NCBI GenBank assembly: GCA_944989445.1
Contig: CALYLW010000039.1
Coordinates: 62,001 to 126,000, forward strand
Length of the DNA: 64,000 nucleotides
Direction: 5' to 3'
From: Ampullaceana balthica
Taxonomy: Eukaryota > Mollusca > Gastropoda > Lymnaeidae
The notes beneath the pieces were generated by a model. That model saw nothing but the letters and a program-made list of their open reading frames with translations, made no database searches and was not told where the DNA came from. The translations under genes were made by a program, and so were the position numbers. How positions within the stretch are numbered: position 1 is the first letter of the stretch; every line of letters begins with the position of its first letter. Shown here piece after piece: positions 32,957-44,640 of the stretch.

Positions 32957-34560
32957 ATAACCAACCGAGTATTAAATCATACCGGGGAGAGGTATTCGAT
33001 TACTGCAGAATCCCATCATGTAACGGGATCATACTGGGGAAAAGGATTCAAACCATAACGGGATTTTATTATGCAAAGGAATAATACTGCGGACTTAAGT
33101 GTGTGTGTGTGTTTGAGTGAGTATGTGTGTGTGTGTTTGTGTGTATGTGTGTGCGCGCGTGTGGATAATTAACTTATTTTACTTTGCAGAGTTCATTTAA
33201 TGTGTATGTGTGAGTTTTTGTTTGTTAGCGAATAAAAACAAAGTTAAAATTATTATTAAAATTCATATACATATTCAATGAATGGATTAAAAAATAAGCA
33301 ATATTTCGCATATATTTGTTAACTCTGTTAATTTCATGGCATTGTGTAATTATATTTTACGCGCATTTCCAGTATGCTCCGCACCACAAAGCACCATTAA
33401 TATTTATTTAAATTGAAATTGGAAATGGGTAAACCCATCCTGACGGATTATGGATATAAACTTGCTTTTCTTTTTAAAAGTTATAAAAATGTAATAAACA
33501 GTTCTGTGAGACTTAATATTAACTAATAACGTTGCTATAATGTTTATTCAAGTACATCATTGAAAGATATACAAAAATATAAATTTAGAAAGACGATATT
33601 AAGATATTAAATTGTATTTATTTCAATTATAGAAAACTATGTTTTTTTAGTTATTTCAAAACATTTTGTATTCTAAATAATTATTTTCACACCACATACC
33701 TCATGTGTTACAAGCTTTCCTTACGGAAAGCAAATCTATTTTATCCAAGTGGACTCCACTTGACTTCGATCTCTAACAATAGCGATACATTTAAATTAGT
33801 TTATAATTTACTTAATACAGAAAAAAAATGTTTATGTCTTACACTTTTCACATAATGAGAATAATGTCTTTTTCTAAAATATATTTCCATTAAAAACGAA
33901 TTTGTCAGGTAGAGATTAATACTCAACATCATATCATACCAATGGTTAACTTAAAGTTATTTGATAAGTAAGTTTGCGATGTAAACGAAGATCTACTAAG
34001 AGCTTAAAAATTAAGAAAAGTTTCTGATTCATCTTGTAAGTTACGATTATTAAGTCGTAAATGAGAAACAAAAGGACATTAAGCTGACATTTCTTTTTTA
34101 TATAAAAATGTTGCTGGTCCTTATCGCACACAATTATGTCCTTATAGAAACATTATCGTTAAAGGTAATTATTAAACATAAGAAATACTTATTTCCTTTC
34201 GAAGGCAACTTCGAGTGGAGACATGTATGATTTGGGGATTAGATAGACAACATTGGCTCGTCTCAATCGGCCACAATGACGTGCGGCGTATTTCAAAGCC
34301 AAAGCCAAGGTCATTTCTTTCATTTCCTGCCCTTCTACTTATCGGTGTTGTGTTTTCCTTACTTGAACAATCTAAAGAACCAAAACCTTTTTGTTTTAAC
34401 TGATTTTTGTTTTATGTTACAAGAAAAAAAAAGTGTGTCAAGATACATTGTAGAATTTCGGGCCCGTGTTTTATTTCCGTTTGAGAGTTATTTCTTTTTA
34501 AGCGTTTTCATGTTAAGCGTATTTCACAGTATTTTTTTTTCCAAACGCAAAGTTTTCATT
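32957..34560. other. AT-rich DNA, no gene recognised
   Basis: (GT)n between 33,099 and 33,163. Short frames at 33,946 and 34,215-34,563 have no recognisable content. About 34,570 begins a fragment of the hAT family seen at 9158. Confidence 0.5.
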
Positions 34561-35009
34561 TGATAAATTATTCGGGAGCCGAAATGTGAACACAGAAGAG
34601 CCGCAGTTCAAACACCGTTGGTATAGACAGTGCAGTAACATTTTCACGGGTACCCGGGCGCAATTTTACTACCCGGGTAATTGAGTACCTGTTGACAGGC
34701 CTAATCTTGAACGATGTCAGGAGTCAGGACCTTTTATGTTCTTTAGAGATATAAGCTTTATATTTATTACTTTATTTAATACTTTAACTTAATAAGTTTT
34801 TAAGTGTAATGGAAATTTAATTTTTAAAATTTAATCACTTATTTTAGAGCGTTTTTAACGTATCCTTTTTCAAATATTATTTTATTTTTCTGTTTGCCAT
34901 TAAACTTGAAATATTTTAGAGCACACTTCAGCGAAGGTTTCTGGAACAATTGATTTTAAAAAGTACCACTCAATGATTTCTTTAAATGTATTCCTTTATA
35001 ATAAGGGCG
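34561..35009. other. MITE fragments and AT-rich DNA
   Basis: 34,570-34,620 matches the right end of the 9158 hAT-like MITE. 34,640-34,705 has inverted ACGGGTACCCGGG and CTACCCGGGTAATTGAGTAC blocks resembling another MITE. The rest is plain. Confidence 0.4.
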
Positions 35010-35010
35010 T

Positions 35011-35056
<46 letters not shown>

Positions 35057-35059
<3 letters not shown>

Positions 35060-35747
35060 TAGAAGTCCGATAATCCGGCACGTTCGGGACCGGCTCGGTG
35101 CCGGACTATCGAAAATTACGGTCTATTGGGCGGCGCCCCTTCTTTTTAGTGTAGGCTTTGCCGTAAAACAAATGTACTTTGTTTGTTTAACTACATACAT
35201 ACATATATCGTAATTATAAGAACAAATAGGTTAATAATTAAAATACAAATACAGTATGCAATTATTATTATTGCTGCAAATACAACAAATTTTATTTTAC
35301 ATTTCATATAATGTATGTACACGTACTATAAAACATATTTCACTTATATTTTAAAAAAAGTCACGAATGTCTTTTTGTTTTCTTGACTTTGGGTGTTAAT
35401 TATAACATTTTTTCTAATGATTTGGAAATCAATAATTTCTGAAGCACTGTAGCTAGTAAAAGAGATAAACTTATTTAGTGATTCTGCAGCTTCTGCCGAG
35501 TTGATTTTTTCCTTTTCTTCCGTTTCGGCATCTGAGTCACTTTCTTCACGATTTTGAGTAGGCTGAGGGTTTACAGAGCGCTTCCGGGTGATCCCGAACT
35601 ACCCCGAAAACTTCCGAATAGCTCTTGAGCGTTTTTATTTGCTTGAAAGATACACTTTTGCAGAAATATTTTTTTTAACAATTTTCCGGAGCGATGCCGG
35701 TCTATCGGGCTTTCCGGACTGTTGGATGCTGGACTAATGGACTTCTA

Positions 35748-35750
<3 letters not shown>
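35057..35750. mobile_element. Tigger/pogo-like deletion derivative, 694 bp
   Basis: CAGTAGAAGTCCGATAATCC (left) and GGACTTCTACTG (right) are inverted, with TA on both sides, the Tc1/mariner-superfamily target. The next bases (GGCACGTTCGGGACCGGCTC) match the usual Tigger subterminal pattern. The left half of the transposase gene is deleted, leaving only its C-terminal coding tail. Confidence 0.8.
35344..35592 (-). pseudogene. C-terminal remnant of a Tigger/pogo (DDE) transposase
   Basis: The minus strand encodes NPQPTQNREESDSDAETEEK, then INSAEAAESLNKFISFTSYS and ASEIIDFQIIRKNVI, ending at TAA. The acidic linker followed by an A-E-A-x-x-A-L/S-x-x-F helix resembles the tail after the DDE catalytic domain of Tigger proteins. 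No catalytic residues remain, and the frame enters the right-hand inverted-repeat region directly. Confidence 0.6.
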
Positions 35751-35811
<61 letters not shown>

Positions 35812-36659
35812 ATATATATAAGACGCATTTGTTGTCTGTCCGTCGTCTGTCTGTTCCCTTATAACTCAAGATCCAGACAACCAAATAACGTGAAATTTGG
35901 TACACGTACACAAAATTATACCGGAAAGGTTATTAAACAGGTTTCGTTCCATATATATAAGATACTGGGGGCTGGGGGCCCAAAATGTAGTTTTTCCCTA
36001 TATGAGCTATATAAAATAAAAATTATTGAAAATTAAGACGTAAAAATATTAAACATTTTGGTGTCGAGATTAACAAGATGGCGTTTATTGCCATAAAATA
36101 ATGTGATGTGACGTCATAGTTTGAGTTCATATTAATTTGTAAATAGGAAACAAAGTGAAAAGAGCAGTTATTATTTTAATTTATATTTTTAATTGTTAAT
36201 ATACCGCTGTGGGTGTGCGTTTAAGTATTTGTGTGCACATGTGTGAATCAGTGAGTGTGTGTGTTTTTTGTTGTGAACTAAATGTTATGAAATGGTTTAT
36301 TTTTATGTCTGTTAATGTTGCGCCTCTAACAAGATTACGTATATATTTTTATAAAATTTGTTTGCAAATTACATATTTTTTTACTTTACACTGTTTCTTT
36401 TTTGTATATTCTATATGTATTTTATCCAGTCGTCCGATCAAGCTTTTTCCTTTTATCGGCGAGGGTAGGAGTCAATAATATCGTCCATCCCTGGGTGGCA
36501 TAAACACTGTAGCTAAGCAACTGTGTTTATACTTTTTGCATAACTTAAACGAAACCAGCAGGGCACATTTTAAGCTCAAACATTGCGTTTCGAAATGTTT
36601 CTTTAAAACAAATAAACCCCATACAACAGAAAAATGAATTATATAAATTATCACTTACT

Positions 36660-37490
36660 GGGGGCGGGGCCAAAATGTATTTTTTTTCCGTATATTTAAA
36701 ACTGACTCAAAACTAATTCTCCAACCTCCCGTGAGGGTAGAAGCATGAAACTTTTGGGAACTTGCCAAATACACTATTATGACGATAATTGGTGAAAAAT
36801 AATGTAAACATTTCCACTCATGGGTGGCCGGGTGCCCCAAAACCGGTTTTTCCTTATATGGGCTATATAAAACTGAATCAACACCAATTCCTCATATTCC
36901 CGAGTAGGTAGAAGCATGAAAATTTGGAAAGTCGTTGAGTACCCTCCCGCAATGGTAACAGTCGAAAAAAGTATAAAGTTATCACTAACTGGGTAGGGGG
37001 GTGGGCGGGGGCCCAAACGTAGTTTTTTCTTAAATGAGCTATATAAATCAGGCTCATCATTAAATCTCCTATTTCCTGTGTAGGTAGAAGCATGAAACTT
37101 TGTGAAGTTGTTATATACCCTCCCAAAATGGTAACTGGCGAAACATTAATAAAAATTATCACTCACTGGGTGGTCAGAGGCCTGAATGTAGTTTTTTTTC
37201 ATATATCAAACTGACTCATCAATAATTCTCCAAATTACCATGTAAGTAGAAGAATGAAACTTTTGGAAGATTTTGAGTACCCTCGCGCGATGGTAACATG
37301 CGAAAAAAATATATAAAATTATTACTCACTAGGGGGCCTTGGGCCAAAATGTAGGTATTTTCCTAATATGAGCTATATAAAACAGACTAATCATTAAATA
37401 TCCAACTTCCCGTGTAAATAGGAGCATGAAACTTTGGGAAGTTGTTGAGTACTCTCCCGCAATGATAACATACGAAAAAAAAATATATAA
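36660..37490. repeat. ~165-bp tandem array inside Helitron 1
   Basis: Five diverged units start near 36,660, 36,822, 36,991, 37,167 and 37,329. Each has GGGGCCCAAAATGTAGTTTT, then GAGCTATATAAAACTGACTC and GTAGAAGCATGAAACTTTGG. A further partial unit is at 35,966. The same module appears inverted as a dimer at 41,081-41,745. Confidence 0.75.
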
Positions 37491-37495
37491 AATCC

Positions 37496-39219
37496 AGGCA
37501 GATCAGGTCCGCCACAGAGTTCCCAGAGCAGCTGAAACAGCTGAGCAAAGAAACTCCAGGCATGTGCTGTTCCAGTGGTAAAGTCAAACTGCCCCCAATT
37601 CTAAAGCCACCAGAACCATTGTGCATTCTGTTGAATGGTGAAACTGCACAATCAAAGGACTTTGTGAAACTTATTAGACTATTCAATAATATGTTTGCCG
37701 TGACTTCCTTCAAGTCTAATGTTGTCGTGAATAACGGGTGGACACCAACATTCAAGGTCCAAGGCCAAGTGTACCACCATGCTGGACCTCTTCATCCAGT
37801 CAATGCTGTAGACAGCAAATATCTCCAGATTTACTTCTTGGGAGAAGATGAGCAAGTGCAAAGACGACTGGATTTGCTTGACAGTCCTGTTGACAGAAAC
37901 ATTGTCCTCAAACTGCAAAGAATGCTGCATCAGCATAACAGCTATGTGAGGTCATTTAAAATGGCTGCTGAGATTATGGATAACACTCAAGTGGACTACA
38001 AAATCAAAATTTCCGGCAAAGCACCATTAAAGGAACACAAAGGCAGATTCAATGCACCATCTGTTAGTGAAGTGGCATCATGATTGCTGGAGAGCTAGGT
38101 GATCGTAGAGACATTGTGCTGCATTCAAGAAGTTGCTCACAAATGCCACTTCAAAGGATTCAAGACACTCACAGGTCATATGATCCACTTCAGTATCCTC
38201 TGCTATTTGTTAGAGGAGAAGATGGCTATGATTTGAACATAAAAGATGTAAACAAGGCCACAAGCAATGACTACTATGCATATCGCATGATGCAAAGAGT
38301 CAACGAATTTAATACACTCCTCAGATGCCCGCGCCTTTTCCAGCAATACATAGTGGATATGTATGCTAAGGTTGAGAATGAGAGATTGCGTTTCATCAGA
38401 CTCAACCAAACAAAACTTAGAGCTGAGGACTATGGTGTACTATTAGAGGCAGTAAGGAATGACAACAATGTGACTTCTGAAAATCTTGGCAAATTAGTGG
38501 TGCTGCCTTCATCCTTCAGTGGAGGGCCCCGTTACATGCATGAATATGCACAGGATGGAATGACCTATGTACGTCATAGAAACACAAGCATCAAGTAGAT
38601 TTGCAATTATGTTACCAAGGGAAGTGATGCAGCCATGTTTACTGTTGCAAATGAAATGCCGAACAGGCTTGATGGGGTTACCAATTAATTATCAACAAGG
38701 ACGATACATTAGTAGCAGTGAGGCAGTGTGGCGCCTGCTTAACTTTCCCATCCATCAAAGGTATCCAACAGTTGTTCACTTGGCAGTACATCTTGAAGGA
38801 GGCCAAGGAGTATACTATAAACCAGGACAGCCAACAGCACATTTGACAGACACTCCAACAAAGACTACATTAACAGCGTTTTTTGATCTCTGCAAAACAG
38901 ATCCTCTTGCAAAAACATTGCTGTATTCTGAAGTGCCTAGACATTTTCGCTGGGATGCCAGTCAAAAGGTCTGGCAAATCCGAAAAAAGGTATACCTCTT
39001 GCAGACTTCCCGGGATATGTGACAGACAATGCCTTGGGAAGAGTGTACACTGTGCATCCTCACAACAGAGAAGCATTTCACATGCGCCTCCTGCTGCACC
39101 ATATTCGGGGACCTATTTCATTTGAAGATCTCAAAACTGTTATTGTGAAAGATGAGGATGGTGACATCCTTGAAATTAAGCCATGCAGCACATACACTGT
39201 TAAATGTACCATTTTATAG
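37496..39219 (+). pseudogene. Helitron Rep/helicase N-terminal region, pseudogene
   Basis: This is the remnant of the rolling-circle transposase. In order: CCSSGKVKLPPILKPPEPL and FKVQGQVYHHAGPLHP (37,562-38,083), then GELGDRRDIVLHSRS, THRSYDPLQYPLLF and VNEFNTLLRCPRLFQQYIVD (38,080-38,598), then QQGRYISSSEAVWRLLNFPI and TDPLAKTLLYSEVPRHF (to 39,022), then ALGRVYTVHPHNREAFHMRL (to 39,219). This matches Helitron-like N domains. Three frameshifts lie near 38,080, 38,690 and 38,990. After MTYVRH the text jumps to NTSIK-stop-ICNYVTKG: about 200 family residues, including the HUH metal-binding motif, are missing. The in-frame TAG at 38,596 stands where related proteins have the first tyrosine of the KYxxKYVxKG motif. 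No helicase follows. Confidence 0.8.
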
Positions 39220-39303
39220 CATGCAAGTAAACAGTTAGTTGTGTACGCTTCTACAGAAAACCTTATTTTAAACCCGGGCGAAGCCGGGTACTTGCCCCTA
39301 GTA

Positions 39304-40071
39304 TCTCTATATATATAAGACGCATTTGTTGTCTGTCCGTCGTCTGTCTGTTCCCTTATAACTCAAGATCCAGACAACCAAATAACGTGAAATTTGGTAC
39401 ACGTACACAAAATTATACCGGAAAGGTTATTAAACAGGTTTCGTTCCATATATATAAGATACTGGGGGCCGGGGGCCCAAAATGTAATTTTTCCTTATAT
39501 GAGCTATATAAAATAAAAATTATTGAAAATTAAGACATAAAATACTGACGCAAAATAATAAACATTTTGGTGTCGAGATTAACAAGAAGGCGATTATCGC
39601 CATAAAATAATTTTGTTGTTGTTGTTGCTTTGTTGTTGTTGCTGTTGTTGTTGTAGTTGTTGTTTTGTTGTTGTTTTGTTGTTGATGTTTTGTTGATGTT
39701 TTGTTGTTGTTGTTGTTGCTGTTGTTGTTTTTGTTGTTGTTGCTGTTGCTGTTGCTGTTGTTGCTGTTGTTGCTTTTGTGTTGTTTTTGCTGTTGTTGTT
39801 GTCCACATCCCTTGCCCTGCGACGTCAATGTCCTTCATGTTGTTGTTGCTTTGTTGTTGTTGCTGTTGTAGTTGTTGTTTTGTTGTTGTTGCTTTGTTGT
39901 TGTTGCTGTTGTTGTTGTAGTTGTTGTTTTGTTGTTGTTTTTGTTGTTGTTTTGTTTTTGTTGTTTTGCTGCTGTTGCTGTTTATGTTGTTGTTTTTGTC
40001 GTTGTTGCTGTTGTTGTTTTTGTTGTTGCTGTTGTTGTTAAACCCGGGCGAAGCCGGGTACTTGCCCCTAG
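39304..40071 (+). mobile_element. Helitron 2 of the trio, non-autonomous with (TTG)n core
   Basis: TCTCTATATATATAAGACGC at 39,304, two bases after the end of Helitron 1. It ends ACCCGGGCGAAGCCGGGTAC...CCCCTAG at 40,071. The interior from about 39,612 is TTG/TTTTG trinucleotide repeat interrupted by CACATCCCTTGCCCTGCGAC. No gene; cysteine- and leucine-rich frames are repeat artefacts. Confidence 0.85.
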
Positions 40072-40934
40072 TCTCTATATATATAAGCCGCATTTGTTGT
40101 CTGTCTGTTCCCTAATAACTCAAGATCCAGACAACCAAATAACGTGAAATTTGGTACACGTACACAAAATTATACCGGAAAGGTTATTAAACGGGTTTCG
40201 TTCCATATATATAAGATACTGGGGCCCGGGGGCCCAAAATGTAGTTTTTCCCTATATGAGCTATATAAAATAAAAATTATTGAAAATTAAGACGTAAAAT
40301 AATGACGCAAATTAATAAACATTTTGGTGTCGAGATTAACAAGAAGGCGATTATCGCCATAAAATAATTTTTTTTGTTGCTTTGTTGTTGTTGCTTTTGT
40401 TGTTGTAGTTGTTGTTTTGTTGTTGTTGCTTTGTTGTTGTTGCTGTTGTTGTTGTAGTTGTTGTTTTGTTGTTGTTTTGTTGTTGATGTTTTTGTTTTTG
40501 TTTTGTTTTTGTTGTTGTTGCTGTTGTTGTTTTTGTTGTTGTTGCTGTTGTTGTTGTTGTTGCTGTTGTTGCTTTTGTGTTGTTTTTGCTGTTGTTGTTG
40601 TTGTCCACATCCCTTGCCCTGCGACGACAATGTCCTTCATGTTGTTGTTGCTTTGTTGTTGTTGCTGTTGTATTTGTTGTTTTGTTGTTGTTGCTTTGTT
40701 GTTGTTGCTGTTGTTGTTGTAGTTGTTGTTTTGTTGTTGTTGTTGTAGTTGTTGTTTTGTTGTTGTTTTGTTTTTGTTTTGTTGTTGTTTTTGTTGTTGT
40801 TTTGTTTTTGTTGTTTTGTTGTTTTTGTTGTTTTTGTTGTTGTTTTGTTTTTGTTGTTTTGTTGTTGTTTTTGTTGTTTTTGTTTTGTTGCTGTTGTTGT
40901 TAAACCCGGGCGTGAGCCGGGTACTTGCCCCTAG
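40072..40934 (+). mobile_element. Helitron 3 of the trio, non-autonomous with (TTG)n core
   Basis: Its first base follows the CTAG of Helitron 2 with nothing between. Same 5' 270 bp, same island in the TTG repeat (CACATCCCTTGCCCTGCGAC), and the same 3' hairpin with one inserted base (GCGTGAG loop) and CTAG at 40,931-40,934, followed by T. Confidence 0.85.
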
Positions 40935-41780
40935 TATATAGATATAAGATTAGAAAAAACAACATTAAGGGCCCCCGGGCCCAATCGGTGCAAGAAATTA
41001 ACTTTAAAATACCTGTTCATTTCAATCTGGATCATGATAGATATATTAGTCAATGCTTTTCAAGATCGTGTAAATCATAACGGGAATAAAGTATTTAACG
41101 CTTACAAAAAAAAAGATTTTGGGCCCCCGGCCCCGAAGGAACGGACATTAGGTGTTCAATGCCATATGGTACTTTATTGTTGGCTATCAAGTTGTTATGT
41201 ACCAAGTTTGGTCAAGATCCATTCATTTTCCAAGCAGCTAAGCCCTAAACTAATTTTTATATAGCTCATATAAGAACAAATTCTCATTATGGGCCCCCGG
41301 CGCCCCATGAGTGTTAAATTTTGAAACAAAGTAGCCTATTTCCATCCCGGGAGCGTACTCGAAAGTCTCCAAAAGTTTCGTGGCGACCGAATGAATGGTA
41401 TAGTCAGCTAACGGGAATAAAGTATTTAACGCTTACAAAAAAAAAGATTTTGGGCCACCGGCCCCGAAGGAACGGACATTAGGAGTTCAATGCCATATGA
41501 TACTTTAATATAGGCTATCAAGTTGTTATGTACCAAGTTTGGTCAAGATCCATTCATTTTCCAAGCAGCTTAGCCCTAAACTAATTTTTATATAGCTCAT
41601 ATCAGAAAAAAGTCTCATTATGGGCCCCCGGCGCCCCATGAGTGTTACATTTTGAAAAAAAGTAGCCTATTTCCATCCCTGGAGCGTACTCAAAAGTCTC
41701 CAAAAGTTTCATGGCTATCGGATGAATGGTTTAGTCAGCTATAACAGACATGCATACATACATACATACATACTTTGATT
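40935..41780. repeat. 331-bp tandem duplication, inverted relative of the Helitron array
   Basis: CGGGAATAAAGTATTTAACG occurs at 41,081 and 41,412, a period of 331 bp, with near identity (about two units to 41,745). Each unit contains two inverted versions of the 165-bp module of Helitron 1 (TATATAGCTCATAT; TCTCCAAAAGTTTC). It ends in CATACATACATACATAC and a TATATATATAGATATG tail, so it may be the 3' end of a separate element. Confidence 0.7.
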
Positions 41781-42559
41781 TTTATATATATAGATATGTA
41801 TATATATATATATATATATATATGTAAATCTGGAGAAAACAAGGGGTTGAAAATAATTTGGGCTTAGTTTAAATTTTAGAAGTTAAAGGTTTGGTGTGTA
41901 AATGGTTGGTGATGTAATAACTGTGACCACCCGCTTACATGTGTTGACGCGCCTTGCTGTAACAATTTAATAAACTCGCGCCCTTTCCATTCCCTTGTGT
42001 TTCTTGTGTAGACCTAGCAAAAAAATGATTTTTAATAACACGTTCAAAGTTGTCAGTATTTAAAGTTTTACAATTAAAGAATTACTACCACCGCCAATGT
42101 TCCCTTTAAAATGCGTGGTTGCGCGGCTGCACCATTCTCTGACCGACGCCGCGCAGTGGTTTAGATAACTTTGCTCACGACTTTTTTTTAAATTTGCACA
42201 AGAACCAACGAACCTTAGAGGGAACTTTGACCGCCGCCTAGGGCCTAGAGGACATGAACATTCAAGCTGCTGGACCTGCATGACCTGCCTGAACGTTACT
42301 TCATTGTTGTTGACATTTTGTTTGTATGTTCATTTTACTGTAGTTTTAGTTTATGAGTATGGCGAATGCATTTACAGCAGGAATAAAAGCTTGTAGACCA
42401 CAATAGTATGTTTTTGGAAGTATGCTGTTAGCTACTGTGTGAAATGAGGGGCATGGATGGTGGCTAGGTTGCATTGTATAGCCGTCATGACGGCGAAAAT
42501 TATGCGGCTTTTTGGACGAGTACCTGCGCAGCTTTTTTGAACAATATTGACAGCCCTAG
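41781..42559. other. Non-coding; (TA)n and a possible hAT fragment
   Basis: (TA)n at 41,795-41,822. Around 42,480-42,557 a GCCGTCATGACGGC palindrome and the end TTGACAGCCCTA suggest a truncated MITE. The minus-strand 73-codon frame at 42,060-42,281 has no recognisable domain. Confidence 0.4.
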
Positions 42560-42777
42560 TTACGATATTAAATAGATTGCAGACTTACACTAAATACATA
42601 TTTCAATGACAAAAAAGTGTTTTGAAACATGCTTATTTTCAATTACAAAATACCGCTTGTGTCAAAGCTTTGTGACGTCATATTAGAGGGGGGGGTCTAA
42701 GTGTTTTTGACGAAGTGTGACGAGGGGGGAGGGGGTCAAAATCAGACAAAATCGCGTGACGTCATTTATGGACGGCC
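42560..42777. mobile_element. GGCCGTC-family MITE, 5'-truncated
   Basis: Starts within the family at GTTACGATATTAAATAG and runs to the complete right end GCGTGACGTCATTTATGGAC plus GGCC. It gives the uninterrupted reference for the insertion in the 3508 copy. Confidence 0.65.
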
Positions 42778-44240
42778 CCATACAACGAATATGTGTTAGA
42801 TTACTTTTACAGTTGTGTGGCCATTAGTCTCGGAGTCGTTAAAGCTGAAAAGGAATGGCGAGTGGTGGAATGAGGTCTTGATTAGAATACCCTTAATAAC
42901 CTTCTTTTATGGCTTTTAAATTGTGTTTTAAAAAATATTTAACATAATATAAATTTAAAAGTTTTTTTAAAAATGAAATGTAAGAATGTATTTTGGTAAA
43001 ACTGGCGAATCAGCTCTAAAATGAAGGCATTATCACAGCGTGTCTATGTCACTGTGTCAATGTGTCACATTGTCAATGTGTCACCGTGTCAATGTGTCTT
43101 TTGGTTAAACTGGCGAATCGGCTCTAAAGTGAAGGCATCATCAGCGCCTGTCTGTGTCAATGTGTCACTGTGTCAAAGGGAGAAGTGAAGCTGGAATCTG
43201 TATCTTCCTAAAATGACTTCACGAGGCGTGCCAAAATTGTACATGACATACCAACTCTGGGGGATTATTTTACATTTTTTATGAGCATCATTTAATTTAT
43301 TTTAATATCTTTAAAAAATGAGCACAATGTGTGCCCTGCGCGGTAACATTCCATCCATCAGATGTAAGTTATCTTAAGGAGGTAGCACAAAGTGTGCCCT
43401 GTGCGGTAATAGTCCATCAGTATGTAAGTTGACAAGTTATACAGAGTAGCTTCCTCTTGGAGACCACATTCATTTTAACGTCGTCAAGAAGTGGATAAAA
43501 TTGTATTTATATTTTTAGTTATTACTACAAATTCAAAGTTAACTTTAAAATAATCAAAAATGATTGATTAAAAATTTATTTTAAATCACTTTCTAAGGAG
43601 CTGGACAAAACTAGCGTCTAATTTTTATGGCACATTACTTTGCTTGGCTTTATTACTTAGAAAATTTAAATCAACAATGAACCATTTTATGACGTGTATT
43701 ACAGTGTAAACCAATTCCTGTTGATATATTTAATTTGTTACACTTGTTTATTTATTTTTTGCAAATTTAATGTAGGTTCAGTTATTGCTTCATATTGATA
43801 ACTTTTAAAGGATTAATCCATTTTTTAAAATGAGAAAGTTCTTGGGGGTAAATTTTGATCAAATGAATGGAGTCAAGGAAGTGGGGTTTCATAAAATTTG
43901 TAATTTGTCTATTTGTGAAAAATTTGTTTGAAAATGTGACGCATTTGATATAGGATGTGCGATATTGGTTACAGATTTTGAGGAGAAAAAAGGGAAATTT
44001 ATATTTTGACATGACTCATTGATGTCGTCATTACGGGGTGATGGTCTGAGATTTATGACACAATTTTGGGGGAGGGGAAATGTGATGGAAAAAATAGAGT
44101 AACGTTTTTAATGAACGGACCTTTAAGCAGTACAAAATTTATCTTGTTGACTGTGAGAAACAACGAAAGAGAAGAATGTGTCGTCAGCGCAGAAGAAACT
44201 CTAGTGAAACTGATTAAATGAAACTTCAAATCATATTTGA
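42778..44240. other. Two small tandem duplications in AT-rich DNA
   Basis: A 107-bp unit (TTGGTAAAACTGGCGAATCA) is repeated at about 42,990 and 43,098 and includes GTGTCAATGTGTCAC mini-repeats. A 60-70 bp unit containing GTGTGCCCTG(C/T)GCGGTAA is repeated at about 43,325 and 43,390. No gene found; short frames at 43,782-44,298 are unsupported. Confidence 0.55.
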
Positions 44241-44640
44241 GGGTCGGGTTATTCCGAAGCGACCGTTTCGTCCCCCAACATTTTACTAGCAACGCCATTG
44301 AGAGGTGCCGGTTTAGGGCCAGGAGCGCCAGTACGGATTAGCAAAAGGTACCGCGAAGAACGTAGCGGCCGCCAGCTCTGAGGAAACCTTCCAGTGGGGG
44401 TTACATCCTTGGTAGGTCATTGATGATCCCCCGCTCTGCGGCAGTCCTAACCATAAAGACTCGTGTACTATGCCGGGATGGCGCTGAAGTGGTAGCGAGT
44501 CGAAGTAGGGAAAATTGCACCCCTCCTTGTAAGGTTACTTTTAGTGGAAGGCATTTTCGACTTTCTGTCCTAGAAGCCCAGGTGGCCGCTTCAGAAGAAC
44601 AATAGGCTCGGGGCTGCTGATTTTCTTCCACATGTAGAGG
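44241..44640. mobile_element. Short retroposon-like repeat, copy 2 (inverted relative to 2044)
   Basis: Reverse complement of the 2044-2535 repeat with about 80% visible agreement (GGTGCCGGTTTAGGGCCAGG, AGCGCCAGTACGGATTAGCA). Flanks ATATTTGA and ATATTTTA look like a short duplication. It lacks about 90 bases present in copy 1. Confidence 0.65.

Larger units (their letters stand above)
35010..35806. repeat. (TA)n tract split by a transposon
   Basis: 35,010-35,056 and 35,751-35,806 are one (TA)n microsatellite interrupted by the Tigger-like element between them. The right edge abuts the first Helitron. Confidence 0.9.
35807..39301 (+). mobile_element. Helitron 1 of a tandem trio, carrying a broken Rep gene
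   Basis: Starts TCTCTATATATATAAGACGC after A. It ends with the hairpin ACCCGG-GCGAAG-CCGGGT, then ACTTGCCCCTAG, then T: the TC...hairpin...CTAG architecture with A/T insertion that defines Helitrons. Contains a block (36,045-36,240) shared with 46,990-47,160, a 165-bp tandem array (36,660-37,490) and the Rep-like coding remnant in the same orientation. Two shorter Helitrons with nearly the same first 270 bp and last 35 bp follow directly. Confidence 0.85.

Noticed and set aside
38870..39125. Short ORFs on both strands overlapping the Helitron protein
   Set aside because: Shadows of the plus-strand Rep-like frame, which has clear family motifs.
39520..40941. Poly-Cys, poly-Leu, poly-Gln and poly-Asn ORFs
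   Set aside because: Frames of the TTG trinucleotide repeats inside Helitrons 2 and 3.
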